NCBI RefSeq assembly: GCF_021044625.1
Contig: NZ_CP087999.1
Location: forward strand, 327,001-391,000
DNA: 64,000 nucleotides
Source: Geomonas sp. RF6
Lineage (GTDB): Bacteria; Desulfobacterota; Desulfuromonadia; Geobacterales; Geobacteraceae
Direction of reading: 5' to 3'
The translations under genes were made by a program, and so were the position numbers. Positions 53,393 to 61,549 of the stretch are shown here, piece after piece. Under the pieces are notes generated by a model, which made no database searches, had not been told where the DNA came from, and worked only from the letters and a program-made list of their open reading frames with translations. Within the stretch, counting starts at the first letter, position 1; every line of letters begins with the position of its first letter.

Positions 53393-55378
53393 CTACTTTG
53401 TCGCTGGCGTCCCGGGGCTCTCCGGGCTCCGCTCCACGTATCCCATCGACCCTTTCCGTAAGCTGAAGAAGAAGAGCTCGGGGACGCTGAAGACGACACC
53501 CTTTACGCCGGAAAGAAAGTGCCGGGTCCCCTGCACCGGAAGGGTCACCACGCCGTACAGCGTCTCCCCTACTCCGGCCACCAGGTTGAATGCGCCAAAG
53601 AGCGGGCGCAGCACCGGCGCGTCGTCGGTGAAAAAGAGGAAGAATGAATCGTCGGGACCGGGGCGGTAGAGCGTGGAGGTGATGGTGTTTGACTCCCTGA
53701 GGAATACCTTCAGCGGCGCCTCCTTTTCCTGCATGAGCGCCAGCTTTTCCTGCCGGTAGGAGGGTGTCGCGCTGCGGGAGGAGATGCGGTATGTGGAAGA
53801 AACTTTTTCGGCGGAGACGAAAGGTATGAAGACGAACCCGCCGGTGCCGTCGACGTAGCCGCCGAGGCGCCGCGACGATTCCTCCCGCACCTGCGCATCG
53901 ACGCAGCTCCCTCCGTGCGATTTCTCGCAGAGAGCCGCCATGCTGCCGTTCACCACTGCAAAAAGCTCGGTAACGCAGTTTCTGCGCAACAGGTCGTAGG
54001 AGTACTGTGCCTTCAGTAGAGCGGAATAGGTGCGTTCCGCCTCCCTCGCCGCCGCCAGGTGCTGCGCAAGGGCTGCTCTCGTCATCCAGGTCGGCACGAA
54101 GGGAATAAATTGTCCCGCACGAGTCGGGAAGGAAGGGACGGGAGGCTTTCGCAACTCCGTATGATCCCGCCTGGCCCGTTGCACCTCCAGAAGAAGGTTC
54201 CCCGCCCGCTCGAGACTCGTGTACCTCGCCTCCCCCTCCCCGCCTGCAGCGAAAAACTCGGCGCGCCGCCGCTGAAATACCTGGCGCAGCTCCCGCTCCA
54301 GTTCAGCGAGGTAGGTCGGCTCTTTCTCTGCTGCAGCGGTTGCAGCCTCCTGCGGGAAGAAATCGAGGAGTACCAGCCTCCCTGTGGCCAGCGACTGCCG
54401 AACCGCGGAGAGGCGCGCCATCCCCACCATGAGCGGGTACGCCCGGTCGGGGCGCCGGGAGCTCAGCACGCGGACCATGTCCTCTTCCAGCCGTTTGGCA
54501 TAGCGCGCCAGCGTCTCCAGTTCCCTCTCGTCAAGGGCGAGAAGGTTGTCGGAATCGTCCCTCCCCTCCCAGATGGTCCCGGGGCGCAGGGGAAGTGCGC
54601 CCTGCAGCACGCTCAACGCCGCGAGTTCATAGGAAGCTTCGTAGAAGCGGGTCGCGCCTGAGATGTGGGGAGGGGGAAAGCTCTGCAGGGAAAGCTCCCG
54701 CGGCAGCGAGCTCGCCGGCGTGGGATCCGAGTCGGCAACCTCCTTCACGAGGGCCGCCAGCCGCATCCGGAGAAAGTCGGCTCCGTAGCGGGCAGCCACT
54801 TTCTCGCGCAACCCTGCAAGCGCCGTCGCCCCCCCCTCCGGCACCTGCACTCCGGCAGCGGTAGGGTGCACCTTCGGAAGGAAGTACCCCATCGCGGGGA
54901 GGGAAAGGTGAGCGTCCTCCGTCTCCCCTTCCGCCTGAGCAAGGAGCGCCTGGATCACATGCACGTCGCGCAGCAGGGCGTCCCGCTCCTCGATCTGCGC
55001 GTCCTCCAGCAGGAGGAAGCGGTTGAAGGTATCCTCCAGGGAGCGGTAGGTATCATCTGCTACAGCGATGCGGCTCTGGTGGATCGGGCGGTTGCCCAGC
55101 TTCGCGTAGGCATAGTCGAAGGCCTCGGAGTCGTAGCGACGCAGGCGCACGATCCCTGGCTCCTCGTGCACAAAATGGAAGGTGTACCTTCCGAGGCGGA
55201 CCGCGGCATGTCCGCCGCTGGAGTCTCCTTCATTGGCCTCGACGTGGAGGTAGTCGACAAGGTTCGCCGCGGCGGCGGGAAAGGCATAGAGAATGATGAG
55301 AAAGGAAAGGAGGCTGGCAGCACGGACGACGCGGCTGCCGGCCTTTTCATGACGGTATGTTCCGGTGAGTCGCTTCAT
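53393..55378 (-). CDS. Exported DUF4105-like protein
   Basis: 661 residues. A signal segment (about 20-38, ending AFPAAAANL) is followed directly by EGDSSGGHAAVRLGRYTFHF, the His-containing motif typical of DUF4105 (Lnb N-terminal periplasmic domain) proteins. The conserved Cys motif RRNCVTELFAVVNG lies about 440 residues later. Together they suggest a papain-like Cys-His pair, with a long helical insert between. The C-terminal part (LFGAFNLVAGVGETLYGVVT) may be membrane-associated. Family members include lipoprotein acyl-modifying enzymes, but activity here is inference. It follows a lipoprotein gene by seven bases and is coupled to it. Confidence 0.65.
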   Translation of the reverse strand: MKRLTGTYRHEKAGSRVVRAASLLSFLIILYAFPAAAANLVDYLHVEANEGDSSGGHAAVRLGRYTFHFVHEEPGIVRLRRYDSEAFDYAYAKLGNRPIHQSRIAVADDTYRSLEDTFNRFLLLEDAQIEERDALLRDVHVIQALLAQAEGETEDAHLSLPAMGYFLPKVHPTAAGVQVPEGGATALAGLREKVAARYGADFLRMRLAALVKEVADSDPTPASSLPRELSLQSFPPPHISGATRFYEASYELAALSVLQGALPLRPGTIWEGRDDSDNLLALDERELETLARYAKRLEEDMVRVLSSRRPDRAYPLMVGMARLSAVRQSLATGRLVLLDFFPQEAATAAAEKEPTYLAELERELRQVFQRRRAEFFAAGGEGEARYTSLERAGNLLLEVQRARRDHTELRKPPVPSFPTRAGQFIPFVPTWMTRAALAQHLAAAREAERTYSALLKAQYSYDLLRRNCVTELFAVVNGSMAALCEKSHGGSCVDAQVREESSRRLGGYVDGTGGFVFIPFVSAEKVSSTYRISSRSATPSYRQEKLALMQEKEAPLKVFLRESNTITSTLYRPGPDDSFFLFFTDDAPVLRPLFGAFNLVAGVGETLYGVVTLPVQGTRHFLSGVKGVVFSVPELFFFSLRKGSMGYVERSPESPGTPATK

Positions 55379-55384
55379 CGCCCC

Positions 55385-55831
55385 TTACTTCGTGGAGTCA
55401 TACCCTTTTGCCATGGCGTGTCTCTGCTTCTCCCCACCCGCCAGTGCCACAGTGTATTTCTCGTACTCGTCCTTCGGTACCTTGGCCTTGCCGAGTCCCG
55501 CCCCTATACCCTCATAGGTAGCACTGTCCGATTCCCAGTCGGTAACCCCGTGCTTTTTGGCAATGGCGGCCACACCGTCGCGCAGACCAGAAGGATCGTG
55601 GTTGGAGCGGACGTAGATGTCGGTGTAATTCCTGATGTCGTTGCGGTAAGACTCGTCGTTGTCCTTCGAAGAGGAGTGGGAAGAATCGGAACTCCACTCG
55701 AAGGGGCTCGAAATACTGTCAGAGATGCTTCGCGATATAGAGCACCCGGTCTGGGTGAATATGAAGACAAGCCCTCCTGCGACAAGAAAAAGAAGCGGTT
55801 TTGCCGATTTTACATGGTGGAGTGGGAGCAT
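55385..55831 (-). CDS. Small putative lipoprotein upstream of the DUF4105-like gene
   Basis: 148 residues. An N-terminal hydrophobic segment ends in the lipobox TQTGC (Cys30). A Ser-rich stretch (SISDSISSPFEWSSDSSHSS) precedes a compact charged domain (DESYRNDIRNYTDIYVRS, LRDGVAAIAKKHGVTDWE). GGAGG lies about ten bases upstream of the ATG at 55831. I recognise it only as a hypothetical lipoprotein recurring in this lineage. Its position just before the DUF4105-like gene suggests a shared envelope role. Confidence 0.7.
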   Translation of the reverse strand: MLPLHHVKSAKPLLFLVAGGLVFIFTQTGCSISRSISDSISSPFEWSSDSSHSSSKDNDESYRNDIRNYTDIYVRSNHDPSGLRDGVAAIAKKHGVTDWESDSATYEGIGAGLGKAKVPKDEYEKYTVALAGGEKQRHAMAKGYDSTK

Positions 55832-56083
55832 GGAAGTGATACCTCCTGTCAGTGGTTAGCGTCTTTGAGTGTCGCAGACGATACTATATTTTATTGCAAA
55901 AAGTATCACTTTTCTTCAGGTGCGGGTCAAGGGTGGTGGCGAACCTCCAGGCACCCCCTATTGCCTGTGCAATCAATGGAGCTGTCCCGTTTTTTACAAT
56001 TATTAACGTGATATTATTAGCAATACACGCCTGCGGCACACCCATGCTGACTCACGACCCCCGAAGGTAAAGGAGGAGAGGAA
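55832..56083. other. AT-richer divergent intergenic region
   Basis: A 252-base spacer between the minus-strand lipoprotein gene and the plus-strand acyltransferase gene. It is locally AT-rich (ACTATATTTTATTGCAAAAAG near 55880 and TTTTTTACAATTATTAACG near 55990), unlike the surrounding DNA, so it probably holds two divergent promoters. No confident -35/-10 pair or operator was picked out. Confidence 0.45.
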
Positions 56084-57190
56084 ATGCCAGCACGAAACCT
56101 TCCCCTCGAGAAATCAGGCAGCGACCTCGGACCTGGCGTCAGCATCATCGATCCCCTGACGGATCCGCGCTGGGACGCGTTCGTGGAGCAGCACCCTTTC
56201 GGCTGGATCACCCATCTGTCGGCGTGGAAGAAGACGCTCGAGTCCGCCTTCTCGCACATGCACGGATACTACCTCGCGCTTTGCGAAAGCGACGGCACGA
56301 TTCGCGCGGCCCTCCCCCTCTACTCCGTCGAGAGCTGGCTCACCGGAAAGCGCCTGGTGAGCATCCCCTTTGCCACCCTCTCCGACCCGCTGGTCACCGA
56401 CCCCAACGACATGGCCCGCCTCTTCACTGCTGCAGTGGGGCTTCTGGAGCAGCTTCAGCTCCCTCGCATGGAGATCCGCGCCTTTTCCTCATCCCCTATC
56501 CTGAGCGGTTGCGGTTGCGTCTCCCTCTGTTCCAACAAGGCGCATTTTCTGAAGCTGTGCAACGACCCCGACCGCGTGAGGAGCGTCTTTCACCGCACCT
56601 GTGTTAAGCAGCGCATCTCCAGGGCGGAGGGGAGCGGGCTCTCCATGGTTCCCGGGGTCGATGAGGCCCATCTGAGAGAGTTCTACCTCCTGCACCGCAT
56701 GACCAGGAGAAGAAGGGCGCTCCCCCCCCAACCGTACACCTTCATCAAATCGATCTGGGACGCCTTCTCCGGTACGGGGCTCGTCGACCTGCTCCTCGCC
56801 TACAAGGATGGGGTCCCCATCGCGGGAGTCATCCTCTTCAAGTTCAAGTCCCGGGTCTCCGTCGAATTCTCCGCCGTCGACGACAAATACAAACACCTCA
56901 GCCCGGTGCACTTCCTTTTCTGGAAGACTATCCGGCAGTCGTGCGTTTCGGGGTATCATGTTCTCGATTTCGGCAGGACGTCGATCCAGAACAAGAGCCT
57001 CATGGAGTTCAAGTCGCATTGGGGGACCGAGACGACGGACCTGCCGCAATATTTCTATCCCACACCGCCGGCTCCGGTTCAGATGGAGGGGAGCACGCTG
57101 AAAGGCAGGCTGTTCAGGTCGTTCTGTAGTCACGCGCCTGACTTCGCCGTCACCTTCGTGGGGGATTTTTGCTATCGCCATATGGGATAA
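56084..57190 (+). CDS. FemAB/GNAT-type acyltransferase
   Basis: 368 residues with the double-GNAT layout of FemAB/BioF2-like proteins. Motifs are DPRWDAFVEQHPFGWITHLS at the N-terminus, LPRMEIRAFSSSPILSG mid-protein, and the Acetyltransf_6-like region LVDLLLAYKDGVPIAGVILF, HLSPVHFLFWKTIRQS, GYHVLDFGRTSIQNKSLMEF. Members attach amino acids or acyl groups to cell-wall or exopolysaccharide precursors, and some belong to PEP-CTERM export loci. The exact substrate is unknown. GGAGAGGAA precedes the ATG. A Cys-rich unknown follows 10 bases later. Confidence 0.83.
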   Translation: MPARNLPLEKSGSDLGPGVSIIDPLTDPRWDAFVEQHPFGWITHLSAWKKTLESAFSHMHGYYLALCESDGTIRAALPLYSVESWLTGKRLVSIPFATLSDPLVTDPNDMARLFTAAVGLLEQLQLPRMEIRAFSSSPILSGCGCVSLCSNKAHFLKLCNDPDRVRSVFHRTCVKQRISRAEGSGLSMVPGVDEAHLREFYLLHRMTRRRRALPPQPYTFIKSIWDAFSGTGLVDLLLAYKDGVPIAGVILFKFKSRVSVEFSAVDDKYKHLSPVHFLFWKTIRQSCVSGYHVLDFGRTSIQNKSLMEFKSHWGTETTDLPQYFYPTPPAPVQMEGSTLKGRLFRSFCSHAPDFAVTFVGDFCYRHMG

Positions 57191-57200
57191 GGAGGGGACG

Positions 57201-57716
57201 ATGAAGAACGCCGCGGCAATGAACAGGTGCCAGATTCACACCGTCCCTGAAATCTGCAAGCCGTTGAGCGTGGCGAGCAGGGTGTGGCAGTTCCGCAACC
57301 GTTTGCGCCGCATCTTCAAGAGGCGCTACCACTTTCTGTGCAACTACCTCTTCAGGGGAGAAGCAGTCGCCGAAGATGGAGTCGCGCGCGCAGGAGTGGG
57401 GGGAGCCGTGAAGTTGCAGGCAGGGGACGTGGTGCAGGTACGTTCGCGCGAGGAGATCAGCGCCACCCTGGACCACTGGAACCAGCTGCGCCACTGCGCC
57501 TTCATGGAGGAGATGTGGCTCTACTGCGGGACGCAGCAAAAAGTCCTGAAGCGTGTGCAGCGCTTCCTCGACGAGCGGGACTACCTTATGAAGAAGTGCA
57601 ACGGGATCGTGCTGCTGGAAGGGGTTTTTTGTGAGGGGACAAAGGACTTCGGGCTCTGCGACCGCACCTGCCACTTTTTTTGGCGGGAGGAATGGCTGGA
57701 GAAGATCGAGGAGTAG
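57201..57716 (+). CDS. Cys-rich protein of unknown function (LQAGDVVQVRSREEI type)
   Basis: 171 residues. A basic N-terminus (FRNRLRRIFKRRYHF) is followed by a conserved-looking domain: KLQAGDVVQVRSREEISATL, FMEEMWLYCGTQQKVLKRVQ, VLLEGVFCEG, GLCDRTCHFFWREEWLE. This order (small beta region, YCG, then a Cys-x3-Cys before FWREEW) recurs in a widespread uncharacterised family that I know from memory in polysaccharide and secondary-metabolite neighbourhoods. Four Cys near the C-terminus might bind metal. It lies 10 bases after the FemAB-like gene in the same transcript and before a strong terminator. Function is unknown. Confidence 0.75.
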   Translation: MKNAAAMNRCQIHTVPEICKPLSVASRVWQFRNRLRRIFKRRYHFLCNYLFRGEAVAEDGVARAGVGGAVKLQAGDVVQVRSREEISATLDHWNQLRHCAFMEEMWLYCGTQQKVLKRVQRFLDERDYLMKKCNGIVLLEGVFCEGTKDFGLCDRTCHFFWREEWLEKIEE

Positions 57717-57736
57717 ATCGGCAGATCATCGGATTC

Positions 57737-57785
57737 AAAAAGGGGACAGGGTACTTCTGAGAAAGTAGCCTGTCCCCTTTTTTTT
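57737..57785 (+). terminator. Strong intrinsic terminator
   Basis: AAAAAGGGGACAGG (57737-57750) pairs with CCTGTCCCCTTTTT (57769-57782), then three more T. It ends the FemAB-like/Cys-rich transcript. Confidence 0.92.
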
Positions 57786-57810
57786 CGGAGGCGCTAACCC
57801 AAAAAGCAAA

Positions 57811-57843
57811 TCCCCCCTGTCCCCCCTTCGCAAAGGGGGGAAC
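57811..57843. repeat. Short C-run/G-run hairpin repeat
   Basis: TCCCCCCTGTCCCCCCTTCG followed by CAAAGGGGGGAACG can fold as CCCCCC/GGGGGG. It resembles, but is not the same as, the MITE-like copies at 311 and 50568. It lies about 30 bases beyond the E2 stop. Confidence 0.5.
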
Positions 57844-57869
57844 GTGAGGCCTCCACCAACTGCTTGCAC

Positions 57870-59198
57870 TCACACCGAATCAATCAGGAAGAGCCCTGGA
57901 TCCTCCAGGTACTGCACTACTTTCGTGAGGAAGCGGGACGCGTCGACGCCGTCTGTCGCGCGATGGTCGAAGGTAAGTGACATCGGCACGATCTTGCGCA
58001 CCGCTACCTGCCCCTTGTGCACCCAGGCGCGGTCGGCGATCCGGCCGAAGCCGAGGATCGCCACATCCGGCCAGTTTATGACCGGGGTCGCGAAGCCGCC
58101 GCCGAAATGGCCGTAGTTCGTTACGGTGAAGGAGCTTCCCTTCATCTCCTCAATTGCGATCGTCCGCTCCCTCGCTTTCTTCCCCAGCTCCAGAAGCTCC
58201 CCCGCAAGATCAAAGATGCTCTTTTTCTCCACGTCCCTGATCACCGGCACCATCAAGCCGTTGGGGGTGTCAACGGCGATGCCGAAGTGGTAGCGCTTCT
58301 TGAGGATGATCGTGCTGGTGGCGTCCTCGATGGAGGCATTGAGGTAGGGGTGCTCGCGCAGGGCGTGCTGCACCGCCTTTATGAAAAAGGGCAGGAACGT
58401 CAGGTGCCTGCCGCGCCCCTCCATCATCTTCTGTTCCCGATCGCGCAGCTCGGCGAGTTCGGTAATGTCCGCCTCCTCCGTGGTGGTTACGCTCGCGGTG
58501 ACGCGCTGCGAGGCGATGACGTTGCGTGCCGTGCTGCGCCGCACCCCGCGCATCGGCACCCGCTCCACCTCGTCCCCCGGGTCGATCTGCAAAGGGGGCA
58601 TCGACGCCATCCCTTCAGCCGGCGCCCCCTCACGCGACGGAGCGAACCGCTCCAGATCCTCCGGCGTGACACTGCCGCGCGGGCCGCTCCCCTGGATCCG
58701 GCTGAGATCGATCCCCCGCTCCCGCGCGGTCTTGCGAACCGACGGCGTGGCGAGGATGTCCTTCCCGTGGGCCTCTCTCTGGGGCTGAGGCCGCGCCTGC
58801 TCCTGCTGCGGCTCCTCTTCCGCCTCCGGCAGAGTCCCGACGATCCCCACCGACTTCGGCCGCTGCGGCGGTAACTCGTCGGCCTGCGTTACCTGGGTCG
58901 GCTGCTGCATGGCCTCCTGAATCGCCTGCTGCGGTGCCTGCTCGGAACCCTCCGCAGCCGTCCCCTCCGAAATCGTGACCAGGATCTCGCCGACAGGGAC
59001 CGTCTCCCCCTCCTTGCGGTGCAGGCGCACCACCAGCCCCTTCCGGGGGGATGGCACCTCCACCACCGCCTTGTCCGTCTCCACCTCGACGACAGGCTGG
59101 TGTTCGGCGACCTCATCCCCTTCGCGCACGAGCCATCTGCGCAGTTCGACCTCGGATATCCCTTCACCCAAGTCCGGGAGCTTGAATTCGTAGGGCAT
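57870..59198 (-). CDS. Dihydrolipoamide acyltransferase (E2) of a pyruvate/2-oxoacid dehydrogenase complex
   Basis: 442 residues. One lipoyl domain spans 1-78 with lipoyl Lys43 (VEVETDKAVVEVPS). A Gln/Pro-rich linker (about 85-140) precedes the peripheral subunit-binding domain at about 145-180 (TPSVRKTARERGIDLSRIQG). The catalytic domain has the active-site His in FDHRATDGVDASRFL near the C-terminus. It transfers the acyl group to CoA. Sequence alone does not separate pyruvate from branched-chain 2-oxoacid substrates. It is last in the E1alpha-E1beta-E2 operon, with no E3 gene adjacent. Confidence 0.93.
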   Translation of the reverse strand: MPYEFKLPDLGEGISEVELRRWLVREGDEVAEHQPVVEVETDKAVVEVPSPRKGLVVRLHRKEGETVPVGEILVTISEGTAAEGSEQAPQQAIQEAMQQPTQVTQADELPPQRPKSVGIVGTLPEAEEEPQQEQARPQPQREAHGKDILATPSVRKTARERGIDLSRIQGSGPRGSVTPEDLERFAPSREGAPAEGMASMPPLQIDPGDEVERVPMRGVRRSTARNVIASQRVTASVTTTEEADITELAELRDREQKMMEGRGRHLTFLPFFIKAVQHALREHPYLNASIEDATSTIILKKRYHFGIAVDTPNGLMVPVIRDVEKKSIFDLAGELLELGKKARERTIAIEEMKGSSFTVTNYGHFGGGFATPVINWPDVAILGFGRIADRAWVHKGQVAVRKIVPMSLTFDHRATDGVDASRFLTKVVQYLEDPGLFLIDSV

Positions 59199-59199
59199 G

Positions 59200-60162
59200 C
59201 TAGTACCTCATTACCTCGTCGATGGCTTTCTTTATGTGGGCTGCCGTGGGAAGGTAGCTGTCCTCGAGCTTGGCGAGGGGCATCGTCACATCAGGCGCGG
59301 CGACGCGCAGCACCGGCGCCCGCAGGTGCAGTATCCCCTCTTCGGCGATGGTCGCTGCTATTTCGGCGCCGAATCCACCCGTCTTCAGCGCCTCGTGCAC
59401 GATCACCGCGCGCCCGGTCTTCCTCACGGAGGCAAGGATCGCCTCTGCATCGAAGGGGTTCAGCGTCAGAAGGTCGATGACATCAGCGCTCACATCCCCG
59501 ATACTCTTCAGCACCCGCTCCAGCATGGAGCCCCAGGCGACGATCGTCACGTCATTCCCCTGGCGCACCGTTCTCGCCTGGCCGAGCGGAAGGGTATACT
59601 CATCCTCCGGCACCTCCTCGCGGATCAGCCGGTACAGCCTCGTCGGCTCCAGGAAGAGGACCGGGTCGGGGTCGCGCAGGGCGGAGGTCAGGAGACCCTT
59701 CGCGGTGTAGGGGCCGGAGGGGATGACGACCTTGATCCCGGGCATGTGGCAGAAGAACGCCTCCGTGCTCTCCTCGTGCAGCTCGGGCGCCTTTATCCCC
59801 GCGCCATAAGGGGTGCGCACCACCATCGGCACGTTGAAGCGCCCGCGGGAGCGCGCCCTGATGCGGGCGCCGTGGGAGAAAAATTGCTCCATCGCACCGT
59901 AGAGAAAGCCGAGGAACTGGATCTCGGCCACCGGGCGCAGGCCGTACGCCGCCATCCCGATGGCGGTCCCCGTAATGGCGGATTCGGAAAGGGGGGTATC
60001 GATCACCCGCTCCGCGCCGAAGCGCTCCTGTAGCCCTTCCGTGACGCGGAAGACGCCGCCGTCCACCCCCACGTCCTCGCCGAGCACCACGACCCGGTCG
60101 TCCCGCTCCATCTCCTGGCGCAGGGCAAGATTGATTGCCTGCACCATGTTAAGCTGGGCCAT
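59200..60162 (-). CDS. pdhB: Pyruvate/2-oxoacid dehydrogenase E1 component, beta subunit
   Basis: 320 residues, standard E1beta: NMVQAINLALRQEMERDDRV, VVLGEDVGVDGGVFRVTEGL, ESAITGTAIGMAAYGLRPVAE, and the C-terminal transketolase-like domain (RQGNDVTIVAWGSML). With E1alpha it decarboxylates the 2-oxoacid on thiamine diphosphate. It overlaps the E1alpha gene by 14 bases and is one base from E2. Confidence 0.93.
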   Translation of the reverse strand: MAQLNMVQAINLALRQEMERDDRVVVLGEDVGVDGGVFRVTEGLQERFGAERVIDTPLSESAITGTAIGMAAYGLRPVAEIQFLGFLYGAMEQFFSHGARIRARSRGRFNVPMVVRTPYGAGIKAPELHEESTEAFFCHMPGIKVVIPSGPYTAKGLLTSALRDPDPVLFLEPTRLYRLIREEVPEDEYTLPLGQARTVRQGNDVTIVAWGSMLERVLKSIGDVSADVIDLLTLNPFDAEAILASVRKTGRAVIVHEALKTGGFGAEIAATIAEEGILHLRAPVLRVAAPDVTMPLAKLEDSYLPTAAHIKKAIDEVMRY

Positions 60163-61219
60163 GGGTCACTTCCTTTAGTTGCCGGGCCTGGCGCGGTGTG
60201 AGCTGCGCCAGGGTATGGGTGAAAAGGTCCTCCACAGCAGGGGGCGGATGCTCCTCCATGACGCGCACCGCGTCGTCCACCGTCTGCACCGCCCGGTTCC
60301 TTACCTCCGCCCGGTACTCGTCGGTAAGGAGATCCTCCTTCGCCATGTAGCGCTCCAGGCGCAGCAGCGGATCCTTTACCCGCCACGCCTCCACCTCGTC
60401 GGCACGCCGGTAGCGCCCTGCGTCGTCGGCGGTGGTGTGGTCGCTCAGACGATAGGTAAGGCACTCGATGAAGGTGGGCCCGCCGCCGGAGCGCGCCTTC
60501 TCGAAGGCCCGCTGCGCTGCGTGGTGCACCGCAAAGACGTCGTTGCCATCCACCTGGATGCCGTCGAACCCGTAGCCGATCGCCTTTTGCGCGATCGTCG
60601 CCGCGGCGGTCTGCCCCTTCACCGGGATGGAGATCGCCCACTGGTTGTTCTGACAGATGAAGACGACAGGGAGCTGCAGCACCCCCGCCATGTTCAGCCC
60701 CTCGTGGAAATCCCCCTTCGAGGTCGCGCCGTCGCCGAAGTAGGCGACGACGACGATCGGATCCTTCCGGTACTTTGCGGCGAGCGCTGCCCCCACGGCA
60801 TGCGGAATGTGGGTGCCGACGGCGACGCAGACCGGGAAGATGTTCATGTTGTCCGGAATGCGCATGCCGCGCTCGTCCCCGCCCCAGTACTGAAAAAGCT
60901 GGTCCACCGGATAGCCGAGGGTGAGATGGACACCGCTCTCGCGGAAGGCGGGGAAGACCCAGTCCGGCTGTTCCAGCGCGATTGCGCTCCCCACCTGCGC
61001 CGCCTCCTGCCCGAGAATGGAGGGGTAGGTGCCGAGCCTCCCTTCCCGTTGCAGGCTGAGGGCACGCTCGTCAAAGACACGTGACAGCACCATGCACTCG
61101 TACATGCGCCGCACCAGGGCATCGTCGGGCGGGGCGATCTGCGTGCGGTCGAGGTTTCCCTCTACGTCCAGCACGCTCAGATGCTTCACATCGAATGTAG
61201 CAAGTACTTCCTCTGACAT
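60149..61219 (-). CDS. pdhA: Pyruvate/2-oxoacid dehydrogenase E1 component, alpha subunit
   Basis: 356 residues. The thiamine diphosphate motif is VVAYFGDGATSKGDFHEGLN continuing to an Asn; the SDHTTADDAGRYR phosphorylation-loop region is typical of the heterotetrameric (Gram-positive or mitochondrial) type. The opening (MYECMVLSRVFDERALSLQ) also fits. It is first in the operon, with a sigma70-type promoter at 61262-61289. Prp genes diverge on the other strand. The substrate is pyruvate by default; branched-chain acids are possible. Confidence 0.93.
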   Translation of the reverse strand: MSEEVLATFDVKHLSVLDVEGNLDRTQIAPPDDALVRRMYECMVLSRVFDERALSLQREGRLGTYPSILGQEAAQVGSAIALEQPDWVFPAFRESGVHLTLGYPVDQLFQYWGGDERGMRIPDNMNIFPVCVAVGTHIPHAVGAALAAKYRKDPIVVVAYFGDGATSKGDFHEGLNMAGVLQLPVVFICQNNQWAISIPVKGQTAAATIAQKAIGYGFDGIQVDGNDVFAVHHAAQRAFEKARSGGGPTFIECLTYRLSDHTTADDAGRYRRADEVEAWRVKDPLLRLERYMAKEDLLTDEYRAEVRNRAVQTVDDAVRVMEEHPPPAVEDLFTHTLAQLTPRQARQLKEVTHGPA

Positions 61220-61261
61220 GAGTTTCTACCTTTGTAACCTTTGATGGGCTCGCACTTGAAG

Positions 61262-61289
61262 AGTTTAACGAGCGGCCCACATCTGTCAA
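61262..61289 (-). promoter_or_regulatory. Promoter of the E1alpha-E1beta-E2 operon
   Basis: TTGACA (61289-61284), 16-base spacer, TAAACT (61267-61262). The expected start near 61255 gives a leader of about 35 bases before the ATG at 61219. Confidence 0.65.
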
Positions 61290-61549
61290 CAGAGAGTAGA
61301 ATTGGCAATAAACTGTATCTCCCGCACCCTCCCCAGACACTGAAATCGTGCCTAGCGACGTGTTGCCAATAACTCTTACGCTCTATGCCATGAAAAGACC
61401 GCACCATTGCTGGCAGTTTTACTCCACTCCCCGTAAAAGTCGCCTTTTGCTACTGTCCCGCCAAAACATCCCGTCCAAGGAAATAGCGACTATACTTAGT
61501 TTTGAAGAACGAGGACAAAGGCGGTGGAGAAGGTGAAAGGAGAGCCGCA
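61290..61549. other. Divergent region between the dehydrogenase operon and prpB
   Basis: About 260 bases without a gene. A possible prpB -10 (TATACT, 61491-61496) lies about 55 bases before the prpB ATG, but no matching -35 is clear, and no sigma54 motif (TGGCAC-N5-TTGC) was found. No PrpR-type regulator gene is present here. Confidence 0.4.

Noticed and set aside
61290-61549. Possible sigma54 promoter for prpB
   Set aside because: No TGGCAC-N5-TTGC match on the plus strand. The closest sequences lack the GC at -12, and no PrpR gene is present.
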